Of a stretch of 64,000 nt of DNA, positions 1 to 11,714 are shown piece after piece. The notes below the pieces were generated by a model. The model searched no databases, was not told the DNA's origin, and saw nothing but the letters and a program-made list of their open reading frames with translations. The position numbers and the translations under genes were made by a program. Location: positions 1,962,436 through 2,026,435 of the forward strand of contig FN649729.1 in NCBI GenBank assembly GCA_000310025.1, given 5' to 3'. How positions within the stretch are numbered: the stretch's first letter is position 1; each line of letters starts with the position of its first letter. The DNA comes from Ectocarpus siliculosus (taxonomy: Eukaryota; Sar; Phaeophyceae; Ectocarpales; Ectocarpaceae).

Positions 1-38
1 CCGCTGCTACTCTTCTCTCCACGCGACAGCTTGTTGCG

Positions 39-3000
39 ATGTCGGCTCTGTCCTTTCGTAGTGCAGCCTCTGCTACATCGACGGCAGGAAGAAAGCTCCG
101 CAGCAGCAGGCACAGCAGCATTCGTCCTCTTTCGAGCAAAGGTGTTTCTTACAATGATATGGTGAACGGCAACCCCCTCGACCTGCCTAGACTGCCGATC
201 CCGAAGCTGGAAAACACAGTGTCGAGGTACTTGCAGGTGAGTGGACACGACGTGTGTGTGTATCTGCCCTCTGCTGCAAGGGTTGTTGCTGTTGCATTTG
301 CTAAGAAAGGAACAACCGTGTTTGCAAATGTGCAAGTTGCGTCTTCAACAGCACCAGGGGTACCCTCTGGTCAAATGGGGCGTTTTGGAGGATATGGACA
401 CATGTATCAATCAATGCGATGACATGGAGATGTTTGCGGCAACCGGGTAGTATCTGGGTGCCAGCAAAGTAGACCGAAGAGCTTAGACCGGCGGTGTTTT
501 CGTTATGCACCATCAGACCATCAGCGGCGTAATTTGTGCCTGTTCAATCTACTCCGGACTTGTAACTTGGGACCTTTACAACAGCAGTCCTACTACTTCT
601 GTAGGGTAGTCTTTTTTTTATTTGTCTTAAGGTGACAGAACGAATTCATCTCTATCATAGAAAAGAGTCAGAGACTTTCTGTAGTTGTATTTATTTTTCC
701 TAAAACAGCAGTCCTACGGTTGATCTATAGCAGTAGAAGTTTGACAGCTTGGAACTTGGAACATGCCGATGGATTTGGAACTTACAACACCAGACCGACG
801 CCAGACCAACTGGGGCACAACTTTTTAGAGCTCTTGAGCGCAGGTACCCGTTGCCAACGCTGGGGTCTGCTGTCTTGGTCCTGTGTACCTGTCGCAGTCA
901 CAGTACGCAGCGGTTGCTCATGCACCTCTTGCACACCCGCCCGATTCTCACACCCTGTAGTAGTTGAACGATACACGGATGCCCGTTCCCGATTAATTAA
1001 TCCTGAACTACTCAGAATCTTGCGCAGAGATCTTACCGTTGAAAAATGTTGTACGTACGGTGGTGCAGCAGGCCTTGCTGTTCGGTGCGTTCTTCCCACC
1101 GCCTCCTCATCAATTCGTGCCCTCGCTTGTTCCGTGCCCGCCGTTTGGGTGCGGTGCAGAGCTTGGAGCCCCTGACGAGGGACCGCCCCGAGGACCTCGC
1201 CCGAGCGCGGGCGAGTGCCGACCGGTTTCTGAAAGGGGATGGCCCTTTGCTGCACTCCATGGTGAGTGAGCGGGCGGGCAAGTTTCTGGATATTTTTTTT
1301 GTGTACAGTCGTGGTTCCGTTATAGACCTTTTGACGGATATCCTACGGGCTGAGGGCTCACGAGATTGCAGGAAATGCAATCCTGATGCTCTCGTGCGCC
1401 TAGGGCCCTTTTTTCGCGGTTTCTCCGCCCGTAGACCTCGCCTCGAAGCGAGACTTGCACCTACCGATAGCCCTGTGTTGCGAGGGCTCTCCCAGCGTCC
1501 CGCGCGCTCTCGGGGCGGACTGCGTGCAGCGCCAGCGAGGGCAGAAGTCGCGTCTCCGACATCTACCATGGATCCACCAATCACGCCCCGATTTCTTAAC
1601 AGTGGCTCCGATATATGAGGGTACCTTCTAAGAGGGGGCTCCGATATAGGAGACTCGAAATCGGTTGTCACGGACTCGACCCACCATAGTATAGCTGGGT
1701 ACCCTCTTAATACCCCAACAAGACGGGGCTCCGATATAAGAGGGTCGAGGGCCTTTGTCACACCACCCTCTTATATCAGGAGCGAGACTGTAATCTGCGC
1801 AGGAAGCCATCACCCACCTTATTAGACCCTTCTTGATGGAAACAGAATCTTGCAAATATGTCCTGGCAATTTTGACCCAAGATTTGCTTACAATATATCT
1901 CCGCCAAGATTGCAGTATCGCGATTTGTGGGGGGAAAATGTTGAATGTTGAAAATGCGGCGTGTTGTTCCTCTCTTCTGCTTGAAGTTGATAAAGGCACA
2001 ATGGCCACCTGGTCCACAGAAAATGCCAAGGTGTGGCGAAAAGTGGGCATGACGCAGTTGTAGAAGGGGCGTCCCCCCCCCAGCTGTATTGCCTCAACAC
2101 TATGGGTGGATACTTGCGATGGGCGCCTACCTGGGGTGCAAAATAGAAAGACATCACCCACCCTATAAGTGAGTCTGGCAGATTTATCTCTGCGTGATTT
2201 GCTGACGCCGTCCACACCATTCTAGATTTGGTATGTTGACAACGTGTCGTCTTCATACGTGTGTCGAAGCCTTGTTCTGCTTATTATTATAAGCCCACAC
2301 TTCGGCGAGGGTGAAGCGAGCGCGGTTGACCACTTGCACCAAAACTCTCTCTCTCACACACACTCTCATCCCCCCCCCCCTCTTTAAGATTTACATCAAC
2401 GATTTGATAAGGGCGGTTGAAGCAGTAAGACAAGGAGTCCAAGTAGGTGGAAAGAGTGTGTCCGGACTGATGTTTGCAGATGATTTCGTGGGGGTATCCG
2501 AAACACCAGAAGGGTTGCAAGAACAAATAGATGCGGCGGTAGGATACACCCGAAAATGGAGACTGTCGGCGAACGTAGGAAAATGCGCAGTAGTGGTCTG
2601 TAACGAAGACAAGAAAAATCCCGTAGAATTCAAATGGAAATGGGGGGAGGAAGAACTACCGGTAGTAGACAAGTATACGTACCTGGGAGTAGAGATTTCG
2701 AAGGAGTGCTCATGGGACGCACACATAGCGAAGTTGATTGGGAAGGGTAAAGCTCAGATAGGCAAGATGGACGAGATCCTTACGGACCCACACCTAGACA
2801 CTAGGATTAAGAGGTGTATTCTCTTGAATGTGATTGTACCTAAGCTAGAGTATGCAGGAGAGGTATGGGAAGGTAACGAAAAGGCCGTCAAGCAGCTGGA
2901 AACGGTGCAGATGGCAGCGGCCAAGAAAATGCTAGCATGTTCAAGTACAACGAGCAACACTGTATTGAGAGCAGAATTGGGAATGTACTCTCTTAAAACA

Positions 3001-6000
3001 AAGAGAGACATGCAGAAGTTGAATTGGCAGTACAAGGTAAGTAGAACGTCGGACGATAGACTACCAGCCATGGTTGACAACGCAGCTTGGGGAAAAGCGA
3101 CTCCAGGAAAGAAGGGAATCAGATGGGACAAGGTGGTAGAGAAGGTTTGGAAGGAGATAGGGGACGAGGAGGAGACGTTGGACACGGAAGGGTTCGGGGG
3201 GTTCAAGACGAAAGTCAAGGAGATGCTAGAGAGTAGGGAGGAGGCAACCCTTCGGAAGAAGGTACGAAGCGAAGACCACTTGGAGATATACGGGGAAGTT
3301 GAAAGAAGGGATAGGGATGAAGACGTACTTGGACGGCCCCATGGACAATGCGAAAAAGCTGAAATTGCAATTTCGAGTAGGCGATCTGGACTTGCCAGAA
3401 CGGAGGAAGAGGTATACCAGCCGTAGGAGAGAGGAAGAGGAGGATAGACACACATGTCCATGTGGCAAATCGGAGGAGAGTAGACCCCACATAGTTGGGG
3501 AGTGTGAGTTGTACAAGAAGGAAAGAGAGGATCTCGGAGGAGGAAATGAGACAGAGAGGGTGTGACATGGACAAGTTTGGTAAATTAAACAACAGCGAAA
3601 AAACGATCGCGATAATTGGGGATAGATGGTGGGCACAAGAGGCCCTAGAGGACGGGGATAAGATGTGCAAGAAATTTTTATGGAGTTTGTGGCAGAAACG
3701 TAAAGAGCTCCCAAATGTTGGTGGTGTCTCTAGTAGGAGCGCTCCGTCTCGAAAGGGACGCGTGGTCAATGGTCAAATGACTACGGCAAGCAACAAATGA
3801 GTACGCCCCCCCCCCCCCTGCAAGTGGCTCGTCCACTGACTCGAAATAGAGACTCTTCCGGTGACTCCGAACGCAACCAGAGAGCCAACCACAACGACTC
3901 CACAAACATGGAAGGCCCCCTCTTTCTCTTGCACACACAACATGTCTCTCGCACGAACAACGTGTCCCATCCACATGTGCATACCGCCGCGTCCACCATC
4001 TGCGTGCTGAACGATGAAGGTTGTGGAGAAGGATGCTGCCCAGAAGGGCTACCCCCACAGCTACATCGAGGGGCTCTGGGACGACATGTACCTGGAGGGG
4101 AGATGGAGCCTGCCGATCAACTCGAACCCCTACTTGGCCCTCAAGCCACCCCCCAAGGACTCTGCGGTGCCCCCGGGCTCCGACCCGCAGATCGTTGGAG
4201 CCGCTAGGTTCGTGGAAGGAAGTGCAAAAGATGGTCGTTTTGCTAGCGGTTCGTGCGAAAGTGTCTGCGATGCTGCACCAGCAGCACGGGTGTAGTACAT
4301 CGGCGGATTCAGTCTTCCAAGGGTCTGGACTAGAAATTTTTTCTTGTGATGCTGGAACTTGGTTGCGATACGCGGTCTTCGGGGGTTGTTCATTCGTTTG
4401 GCGACTACAGCAGCAGTAGCACGCACAGCTTGTCGTGTGATGCCTCCGGCCCCGCCAGTCAATAATGTGACACCTAACACCATTTTTTTTTTAAGCCTTC
4501 TGAACTTTCACCCCCTATCACCAACTGATCACCGCTTGCTTCAACACTCCCCGACCCCGACAGATTCATCTCGTCGTTGCTGAAGTGGAACCGGCGCGTG
4601 CGGGATGGAACGTTCCAGCCGGACGCCGCACGGCCCGGCTGCGTCCGCGGGTAAGCTTTGTCCTATTATAGCGCTAATTGTAGAAAATCACAGCATTTTA
4701 TTTTTGAGTGTACAAGGGCATGTGCGTCTGGCGTGCCCACCTGGGTTTTTTTTTTCGAGCAGGATCACGAACAATCTCGGTACGCCGTGCACCATCAGGT
4801 ACGCTCTGCAGGGCGGCGGGGCGAGGGTGGCCGAAAAGGGGCGGGATACGGTGCAGCACTACCCTGAGTCCCGCCACGCGGTGGTTTTCTGCAACAACCG
4901 CATCTTCAAGGTTGAGCTGCTTGGAGGGGAGGACGGCCAGTCGCAGGTGCGTCATGTGCAATAATTGAACGATCGAACAATTGTTTTTTTCGTGTATGTT
5001 TCGGGCATGACAACCAGAAGGGGGGGGGGGTTAGGTTACGCAGAATACAACCCCGGACGGACCAACATACGCCTCCCTATGTCGGAAACCTTTTCCCGTT
5101 GCCGGACAGAGACCCGCCTGTCCAGCAGAGCACCCCTCCCCCCGCGCGCTACTCTGTACATTCTCGGATGTGGCAGAATCGCAAAGTCCACCGGAACGAA
5201 CGGTGCCGACGAGGTTGGTAGGAAAGGAACTCTGTGTCGAAAAAGAGGTGCTTGGAAATTGATCCGACGACCACGGGTATAGCAGTACTACTGGGCACCC
5301 CCGTCCCCTCCCTCCCTCCATCCCTCCCTCCTTCCTGCCCGTCTCCCGCACACCGACCGACGTGCGCGTAGATAAGCGAAGACGACCTCAGCAAGCATCT
5401 CGACGAGATCCGGAGCTCGGCCTTCTCGGAGCCCTACGGGCCCTCCCCCGGCAACTCGTTCGTGGGGCACCTGCTCACCTCCAAGGGGCGGGACGAGTGC
5501 GCCGCTGCCAGGGAGGCCCTGAAGGGATTCTCCCCGACCAACGGTGCCACGTTGTCGGAGGTTCGTGTGTGTGTGTGTTTATTGTTAGGGTCGACGGACG
5601 CTTTCCAGCCGACCAATGAGAAGTCGTCATCCTCAGTTTGTGCGGGTGATTTTTTGTTTTTCATCGACCACGCTATTGGCCGGCTGACCAATGAAAGTTC
5701 GTCCGTCTCATAGTGGGATAAAGAACATGAACGTGCCTTCAAGGGGGTCTGTGGGCGCAGGAGTTGGATGGCAGTGTTCTGCTTCTGAAGTACAAGGAGA
5801 AGACCCCATTCTACCAGCAGGCGGCATTGTGTGTGCGTCTGCCTGTCTTTTGTTTTGACATCGACCTCGCCGACCGGCTGACCAATGAAAAGACGCCAGT
5901 CTCAGCCCGACAACAGTGATGAACGCAGCGCCACACACAACAGAATTATTCTGAAGGTCATGATCTCGGACGCCGTGTATGGGTGTGTGCGGTTAGTTTT

Positions 6001-6472
6001 GGATCGATTACTCTCCAGCACCTTCTTAGCGCCGTGGTACATACGTCGTGCTAAAGCTTACACCGGGTGTTAACCTGTGTGTTGTGTCGATGGGTGATTT
6101 TTTTTTATCGTGCTTAGGGATTCCGTGTTAGAATTCAATTTGAACGAAGTTAGTTGCATCGTCTCTGTGATGTCTGTCGACAACGACCTTTCATTCAAGC
6201 TTTTGTCTTTGATAAGCCCGCTGCGGATGGGCTCTCGGCATTTGCACACAGCTGTTCCGTCAAGAAAAAGCGAACTCGGCCATGTTTTATTTGTTTCCCT
6301 GCGTCACTCACGCCTGCCCAAATGGTAGCGAGGAGGAATGAAATGATGGAAGTGAGGAAGGAGGAGTTAGTGTGCGTGCCTTGAAATACCTGAGCCGGCC
6401 GGACAGTACACCAGCCCTGTGCCATCCCTGATTTTTGGCCGGTGTCGCGCGTGCAGAGTACGCGTTTCGTGA

Positions 6473-6504
<32 letters not shown>

Positions 6505-6519
6505 CCTTCAATCCTCTCC

Positions 6520-6595
<76 letters not shown>

Positions 6596-9500
6596 CTCTT
6601 CCTCCCGTTCTCCCTCTCTTTATCCGATTATCTTGTCTGTCACTCTCACTCCTGCGTACAGATCGATTCGGCGATATTTGCCGTTGCCCTCGACGACCAC
6701 GACACCCCGGACCTGCAGGCCGAATCTCGCGCGTTTCTTACCGGAGACGGGGGCCGCAACAGGTGGTTCGACAAGCACCAGCTGGTGCGTACCACTGACA
6801 TGTCGCGTGCCCCCTCTTCCCTTTGGCACGGCACCCGGAATACAACAGTGCTCGTTCGCCAGCCAACTTGCGTGTTTTAGTTGGTGGCATGCAAGCGTGC
6901 TCTCTGTGCGGGACTGCTTTGGCACGCGCCTGAACAGCAGTAGTGTCGCTACACGGTCGCGGTCGAACGATGGGCATACCTTTTTCTTTGTGGCGAAGCT
7001 TTGGGTTGTGTCGGCTTTCTGCTGCGTAGTGCATGCTTCATAGCGTGTTGAGTGCGAGGTGTAGCGTATCAGCAGCAGAGTGTGCCGCGTCGGTGAGAGA
7101 CACGTTGGTTTTGTTAACCCGAAACGGCTTCACACCCGTTGGGTGATACCTCGGCCCCGAAAGGGACGTATTTTCCCCAAACGATTGTGTCGTGGATGGG
7201 ACTCGACGTCCTTGCTGCTCTTTCGACGCGTCCGTCAACAAGAAGCTCGTCCCACTTAAGGCGGCACGTGGGGTGCGGCACGGTCAACCGGGAATCGCCT
7301 CTCGGCCATGATCGAAGATGCCGCTGTGTTGTCTGCTTTACAACTCCACTTCTTGCGCCGCAGAAGAAAGAGCTTCTGCCAAGCGCAGGAGAATTCGCGC
7401 AACACTATACATGTGTTTGTGGTGTAATCGCCGTCCTGGTGTATATTTTGGCCTTGGTTGACTGATCCCACTGGCGCGACGGCTATTTCGTTGGTACTGA
7501 TGCTGGTCCTGCCCTCTCTATATCTAGGTGGTGCTCAAGAACGGCAAAATGGCCGTAAACTTCGAGCACTCCTTCTCGGACGGGATGGACTGGACAAGAA
7601 TGCTCGGCGAGGTACGAGACGAAAACGCTCCAATAATCGTGCGGGTACAGTAGGCAAGGCACACCAGCACCTCAGCTTTGCTTGTTTTTTGCCCCCTAGG
7701 GCTTTGGTCCGTGTGCATTTGACGGAACTAAGCTAGGTTTTGGTGGTTTCTTCGAAGCGAGAGATCATTTTCCCAAGAAACAATCAGCAACGCAGGTGTT
7801 TTCTTCTGCCTCGACACGATCGCTGCGGCCACGGCAACGTATCCTTTGGAGGCATTCATGGAGGGCTTTTGCGTTCTGTTCTGTGCGCCTCGAACAGACT
7901 CCGGGGTGTATCGATGCCGACTGGTTCAGATCCTCCCCCATTAACCCGAAACACACACAGAGAGAGAGAGAGAGAGAACGGGCGTCAGCGGTGGGTGGTA
8001 TCTATACGATCTATGCGATCGTTTCTAACCGGCCCTTCCGCGGGCGCGCACGACCAGCGTCCGCACAGTGTTGGAAAACCCGTTCCGCCAACACACGGCG
8101 ACTCGCAGTCTCAAACGCTTGAAAACAGACGGTCCCCGCGCCTCCTTTGTCCGCCTCCTCAAACGAAGGAGTGCACGACCATGTTAGGTAGTCTGCTATA
8201 TACCGGTGGCAAAGACATCCGGAATCCAGCCCGTGCTTGCCCACCCCGCCCCCGCCCGACCCGTCAAACCACCCGTTTTGTTGCCCAACGCTTAACCGTG
8301 GAAAGATCTGGCACGACATGTACAGCGTGCAGTCGAGGGGCGTGCTGCTCTTCCCGAAGGCCCCCCTGCTCGCGTCGCCGCCGCCGCCGCCGAGAGAGCT
8401 GCTGTGGAAGCTGCCGTACGAGCTGAAGCGGGAGCTGGCGAGTGCCCGGAAGGAGTTCGACGAGGCCTGCGAGGGGTACACGCTGGACCCGGTGGAGTTC
8501 CGAGACTTCGGGAAGGACTCTTGCAAGGTGGCTTGGGTTGTGTTGTTGCGTGGGGGGGTCGAGGGACAACTATGTGATTGTTTTTTGGGGGGGGGTCTGT
8601 GTTCATTCGTACGAAGTTTTGGGGGGGATGTTGTTTTTGTTGTTGTACGAAGGATTTGGGGGTGGAAGTAGCACGCGTGCGCGGCTCTATGGCGTTCAAG
8701 CCGTGTCGTACTGCTTGATATTCCGCTGCTTTATTTTCCCTCTAGCGGCCCAACAGGCGCAAAGCAGACGTTTATGCGTTCGCACGTTTTTCGCCTTGGA
8801 AGAACCACTCGTTTCGTGCTTGTCCAATTCCTGGGAAACGCGGGTCCGTTGGTGACGTTAGACGCCCACCCTACCTCGCTGCGTGATTCTGCGGTACCCC
8901 CGCCGTGCGGCAGGAGTGGAAGATGAGCCCCGACGCAGTGGCCCAGATGGCGTTCCAGCTGGCCTTCAAGAGGCTGCACGGCACGATGCCCTCGGTGTAC
9001 GAGAGCTGCACCACCCGCTGGTTCCACCGTGGGAGGACGGAGGTCATTCGCAGCTGCACGACAGGTGCGGCTGCTGGGGCGGTATATGCATACCTGTCCG
9101 CCTGTTGGAGGGTTGCGTGTTAGTTTCTAAGTGTCACACACACGCGCGTCTTTTCATTGGCCAGTCGGTTAGCGCGGATGATGCTAAGAATAAAGGCAAT
9201 GCTGTCAATAATAATACCACACGAGCGCGCGCGCACTTCGATGCTAAGAATAAAGGCAATGCTGTCAATAAAGACACACACGCGCGCGCACGCGCACTTC
9301 TTGTTGTGAAACTCGCCGAGCTAATGGTTGCACAAGAATGGAAAAGGATTGTGGTCACTACGACGAGCAGAGGATTGGAATATTGATATTTATCGAATAA
9401 ACTGCAGAGAAGCGTACCGTGCAGGAAGGTTGTCGGTGGCGTCTCGGTCGGGTACGAGAAGAAGCGGTCATATTCTGCCTCGAAACGGGTGACCCGTGAT

Positions 9501-10796
9501 CGATTTTTGAATTGACCAAGGTCAACGAGCGCTGCCCGTTCCGGCTCTCTGTCTCTCTCCCTCGCCCGCTTCTCTTTCCCTCCCTCCCTTCCTCCCCCAG
9601 AATCCGCGGACTTCGTGTCGGCGATGGAATCGGAGTCCAAGGGAAAGGACACCCTCCGCGAGGCCCTGAACGCCGCCGCTACCAAACACATCACGGTCGC
9701 CAAGGCTGCCGCTACAGGTGAAGGGGTGGACCGTCACATGTTGGCCATGCGCTCGGCGGCGGCGGCGGAGGCTGGTGGTGGTGGCGAGGGGAATCGTGCG
9801 GGGGAGGAGTTTTTCGGGGACCCGCTTGTGGCGGAGAGCGCAGGGTGGAGGCTGTCTACCAGCAACCTTTCGCCGCCTTTCCTTGGCTCCTTCGGGTGAG
9901 AATGAGAGAGGGGGAGGAATGGAGGGAGGTTACACCTAGAGGCAGATAGGCAAGCGACGGACAGGCAGGCATGCGGACAGACAATTCGGGCAGACAGACA
10001 TAGAGAGACAAGAGAGGTGGAGAGAGAGACATATGGAGGAGAGGGAAGCGAGCGGGGTATTCTGAATACTGTTGTCGTGGGGTGAATGCGCGAGTGCTAG
10101 ATTATTTTGACTGCTATGAGTGGGGTGCAAGAGGCGAGTCGTACACGCAGAGCATGCAGGGCTCTCACAGTAGCCGTTGATACCGCAGTATTTTGTGTTT
10201 GACCGGAACGGAAGGATTTCATGTTCACGGAGCATTCCAAACCAAAGGTATTGGAATGGAATGATCTCAATTGGGCACATATTGCCCGAAAAGGATGCTA
10301 GACCCCATCGCCCACGTCGGAGCGGAGGCTGCGTCATCCACGACGTACACACTTCGAGCACCACTGCATCAGAGGGGCAAGTGTACGCGTATGCCATGCA
10401 GCGCTTATCCGTTCACCCATACGTAGCCGGTGTTTATGTGAGTGTGTGGTCCGCTCTTTGTTAGGGTGGCTCCCTCGCCACCGTCTTGTTTTACCCCCTG
10501 TTAGTAGCCTGGGCACATCCCTCCGTCCCGGCATTCTAGGGACTCGAGGTCTATGGTCTAACGACCACGTCAGCCATTCGTTTACATGAGCATCCTCCCT
10601 TGTCTTTAACTGCACCACTATGTATCCCAGGTTTGGCCCTGTAGCCGGCAACGGGTACGGTCTCGGCTACAACATAGACGGAGACCGCATCACGGTGCCG
10701 GTCACAGCGTTCCGCGGTGGGGGGCACACAGACGGGAAGCTCATGGCGAAGGAGGTGGTGCGAGCGCTGAGGGAGATCGGCGATGTGTGCCGGTGA
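39..10796 (+). CDS. Carnitine O-acetyltransferase-like protein (choline/carnitine acyltransferase family), 12 exons
   Basis: Exons: 39-236, 1160-1261, 4020-4207, 4564-4650, 4763-4946, 5372-5560, 6662-6784, 7528-7611, 8306-8527, 8914-9064, 9601-9895, 10631-10796; all junctions are GT-AG and in phase, giving about 662 aa, normal for the family. The family moves acyl groups between CoA and carnitine. Visible landmarks are the N-terminal [14 protein letters not shown] segment, GLWDDMYLE, the catalytic histidine in NFEHSFSDG (about residue 371), the CoA-site region [13 protein letters not shown], the STS substrate motif in WRLSTSNLS, and a C-terminal GYGLGYNI. The Ser/Arg-rich start ([11 protein letters not shown]) resembles a mitochondrial presequence, and there is no C-terminal SKL-type peroxisomal signal. 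The frame stays open upstream to the window edge, so the true start could lie outside. Exon 3 uses a weak donor (gttcgt). Short-chain (acetyl) preference is inferred only. Intron 2 carries a LINE fragment. Confidence 0.9.
1603..1785. repeat. Short degenerate repeats with core GGCTCCGATATA
   Basis: The core recurs at about 1603, 1637 and 1724, each time followed by a purine-rich run such as agagggt, and a reverse-oriented copy (ctcttatatcaggagc) sits near 1769. It lies in intron 2 of the carnitine acyltransferase gene and has no coding content. Confidence 0.55.
2380..3800 (+). mobile_element. 5'-truncated, frameshifted non-LTR retrotransposon (LINE) fragment
   Basis: The reading frame at about 2380-3426 encodes the C-terminal half of a LINE reverse transcriptase: it opens at the IYINDL block, has the catalytic FADD motif near 2471-2486, then [10 protein letters not shown] and the YLGVEIS block typical of motif E and the thumb. 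The downstream frame (3299-3565) carries a cysteine-histidine cluster (CPCGKSEES...HIVGECELY), the C-terminal zinc knuckle of many LINEs. The protein continues in a third frame from about 3540 to 3800 ([18 protein letters not shown]). Two frame changes and loss of the endonuclease and N-terminal RT make this a dead, 5'-truncated copy, as expected of target-primed insertion. It sits in sense orientation in intron 2 of the carnitine acyltransferase gene. Its 3' end runs into a copy of the C-run dispersed repeat. Confidence 0.87.
3764..3822 (+). repeat. C-run dispersed repeat copy
   Basis: It contains atggtcaaatgactacggca followed by gagtacg and a run of 13 C. This is one copy of the family described in the findings, lying at the 3' end of the LINE fragment. 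Confidence 0.7.
5561..5915 (-). repeat. Three copies of the GACCAATGAAAAGACG short dispersed repeat
   Basis: Intron 6 of the carnitine acyltransferase gene holds copies near 5570-5635, 5645-5712 and 5825-5915. Each has a GT-rich start or T-rich lead, then cgaccggctgaccaatgaaa, then a short piece resembling gacgtcagtctca. Further copies, mostly in the other orientation, are at about 9147, 41746 and 54776, and one at 21300. Confidence 0.65.
6475..6593. repeat. (CTGT)n followed by (CT)n microsatellite
   Basis: A CTGT run at about 6475-6502 is followed by more than 70 bp of uninterrupted CT, 6523-6592. It lies in intron 6 of the carnitine acyltransferase gene, 70 bp before exon 7, and may act as a long polypyrimidine tract. 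Serine/leucine-rich reading frames across it are artefacts. Confidence 0.95.
9181..9300 (+). repeat. Two-copy 60-bp tandem repeat
   Basis: Units 9181-9240 and 9241-9300 both begin atgctaagaataaaggcaat and end in alternating CG/CA sequence. The first unit overlaps a copy of the GACCAATGAAAAGACG dispersed repeat, so the duplication arose within that element. It lies in intron 10 of the carnitine acyltransferase gene. Confidence 0.9.
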
Positions 10797-11714
10797 CCCC
10801 AGTACAAGAACCGCGTGCGTGCCTGCGCGCGTGGTTGCGGCGTTTGTGATTTTCCGAAAGTTCCTATCTTGTGGGAGTTTACGCAGCTGTGTAATGTCTC
10901 ACCCGCTAGACAGGAGTCCAACTGAGTCGTGCTGAGCTCAACTTTTTCAAATAGACCATAACTAAAGAGATGCCATAATTCATTGAGTGAAGAGTGGGAA
11001 TGGTGGGAATGACTTTAGTGAACGTATACTGGAGCCTACTCTACCACAGGGTAGACGCGTGTCAGAGACACTACAGGCGCCGCTCTTCACGTACCTGCTG
11101 TGTGGAGACACTTGCCATGCCCAATTCGACCAACAAACGCGACACAGTAATGGGAAACCATCGGCACGCACTCTATGCCAACGCGGCGGAATACATGATC
11201 TAAAACAACTGCCGTCCCCAAGGCTCAGCGTATCTCATTCCGGCCTCTTTGGATGCCCGGGTAGCTTGTGAACACCCAACTCCTTCGATCTTCACATGTC
11301 ACCCGTCTCCTTATCAACGATCCCCCGCCCCGGACAGTTCTAAAATAAACCAGCCAGTGGTCCTGGTCGTTTCTATCTGCACTACTACCGAGATCCCAAC
11401 CTATTGGCCGTGGTGGAAACTCATCAACAAGTAGTCGATGGCGTTTAAAAACATAACGAATTCGTACGGATAGAAAACGAGCCAGCTCGAAGGTAAACCG
11501 GCTCCGAATCCTTTTGGTATGAAAAGCCTTTAGGCGAAGCAAGGCTGTGTTTCGTCGTCGAAAATACCCTTGCAAAAGGCTTCATAAGCCAAGTGGTTGG
11601 CGATGGCTACGATACGTCGATTTGTGTCTCGCCCATCCCACACCATCTATCAAATCTAACGTCGACAGGAGGTGTATTATTTTCTGCGAGGAAAAATGAA
11701 GGCACAAGTTTTCT
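10797..11714. other. Convergent intergenic region between carnitine acyltransferase and HHL1-like genes
   Basis: This 918-bp stretch separates two 3' ends. No supported exon was found. It holds the 258-bp inverted-duplicate repeat (about 11359-11617). Its reading frames with AFHTKRIRSRFTFELARF belong to that repeat and not to a host gene. Confidence 0.6.
11359..11617 (-). repeat. Copy 1 of a 258-bp dispersed repeat (inverted relative to 54138-54395)
   Basis: The reverse complement matches 54138-54395 over nearly its whole length with scattered substitutions; shared blocks include the complement of gtagccatcgccaaccactt and of caccacggccaataggttgg. Both copies keep a partly open frame encoding KAFHTKRIRSRFTFELARFL, so the source may once have been coding. 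Confidence 0.8.

Noticed and set aside
5768-5825. Short exon-like phrase [20 protein letters not shown] after a cag acceptor in intron 6
   Set aside because: Family alignment joins exon 6 (ending ATLSE) directly to exon 7 ([12 protein letters not shown]) in phase, so there is no room for it; it may be chance or a cryptic exon.
6435-7043. 202-aa forward frame rich in Ser/Leu
   Set aside because: It is created by the CT microsatellite and overlaps exon 7 of the carnitine acyltransferase gene in another frame.
9181-9300. CRISPR-like direct repeats
   Set aside because: There are only two adjacent copies with no spacers, in a eukaryotic intron; it is a tandem duplication. The same applies to the 48.4-kb and 59.1-kb arrays.
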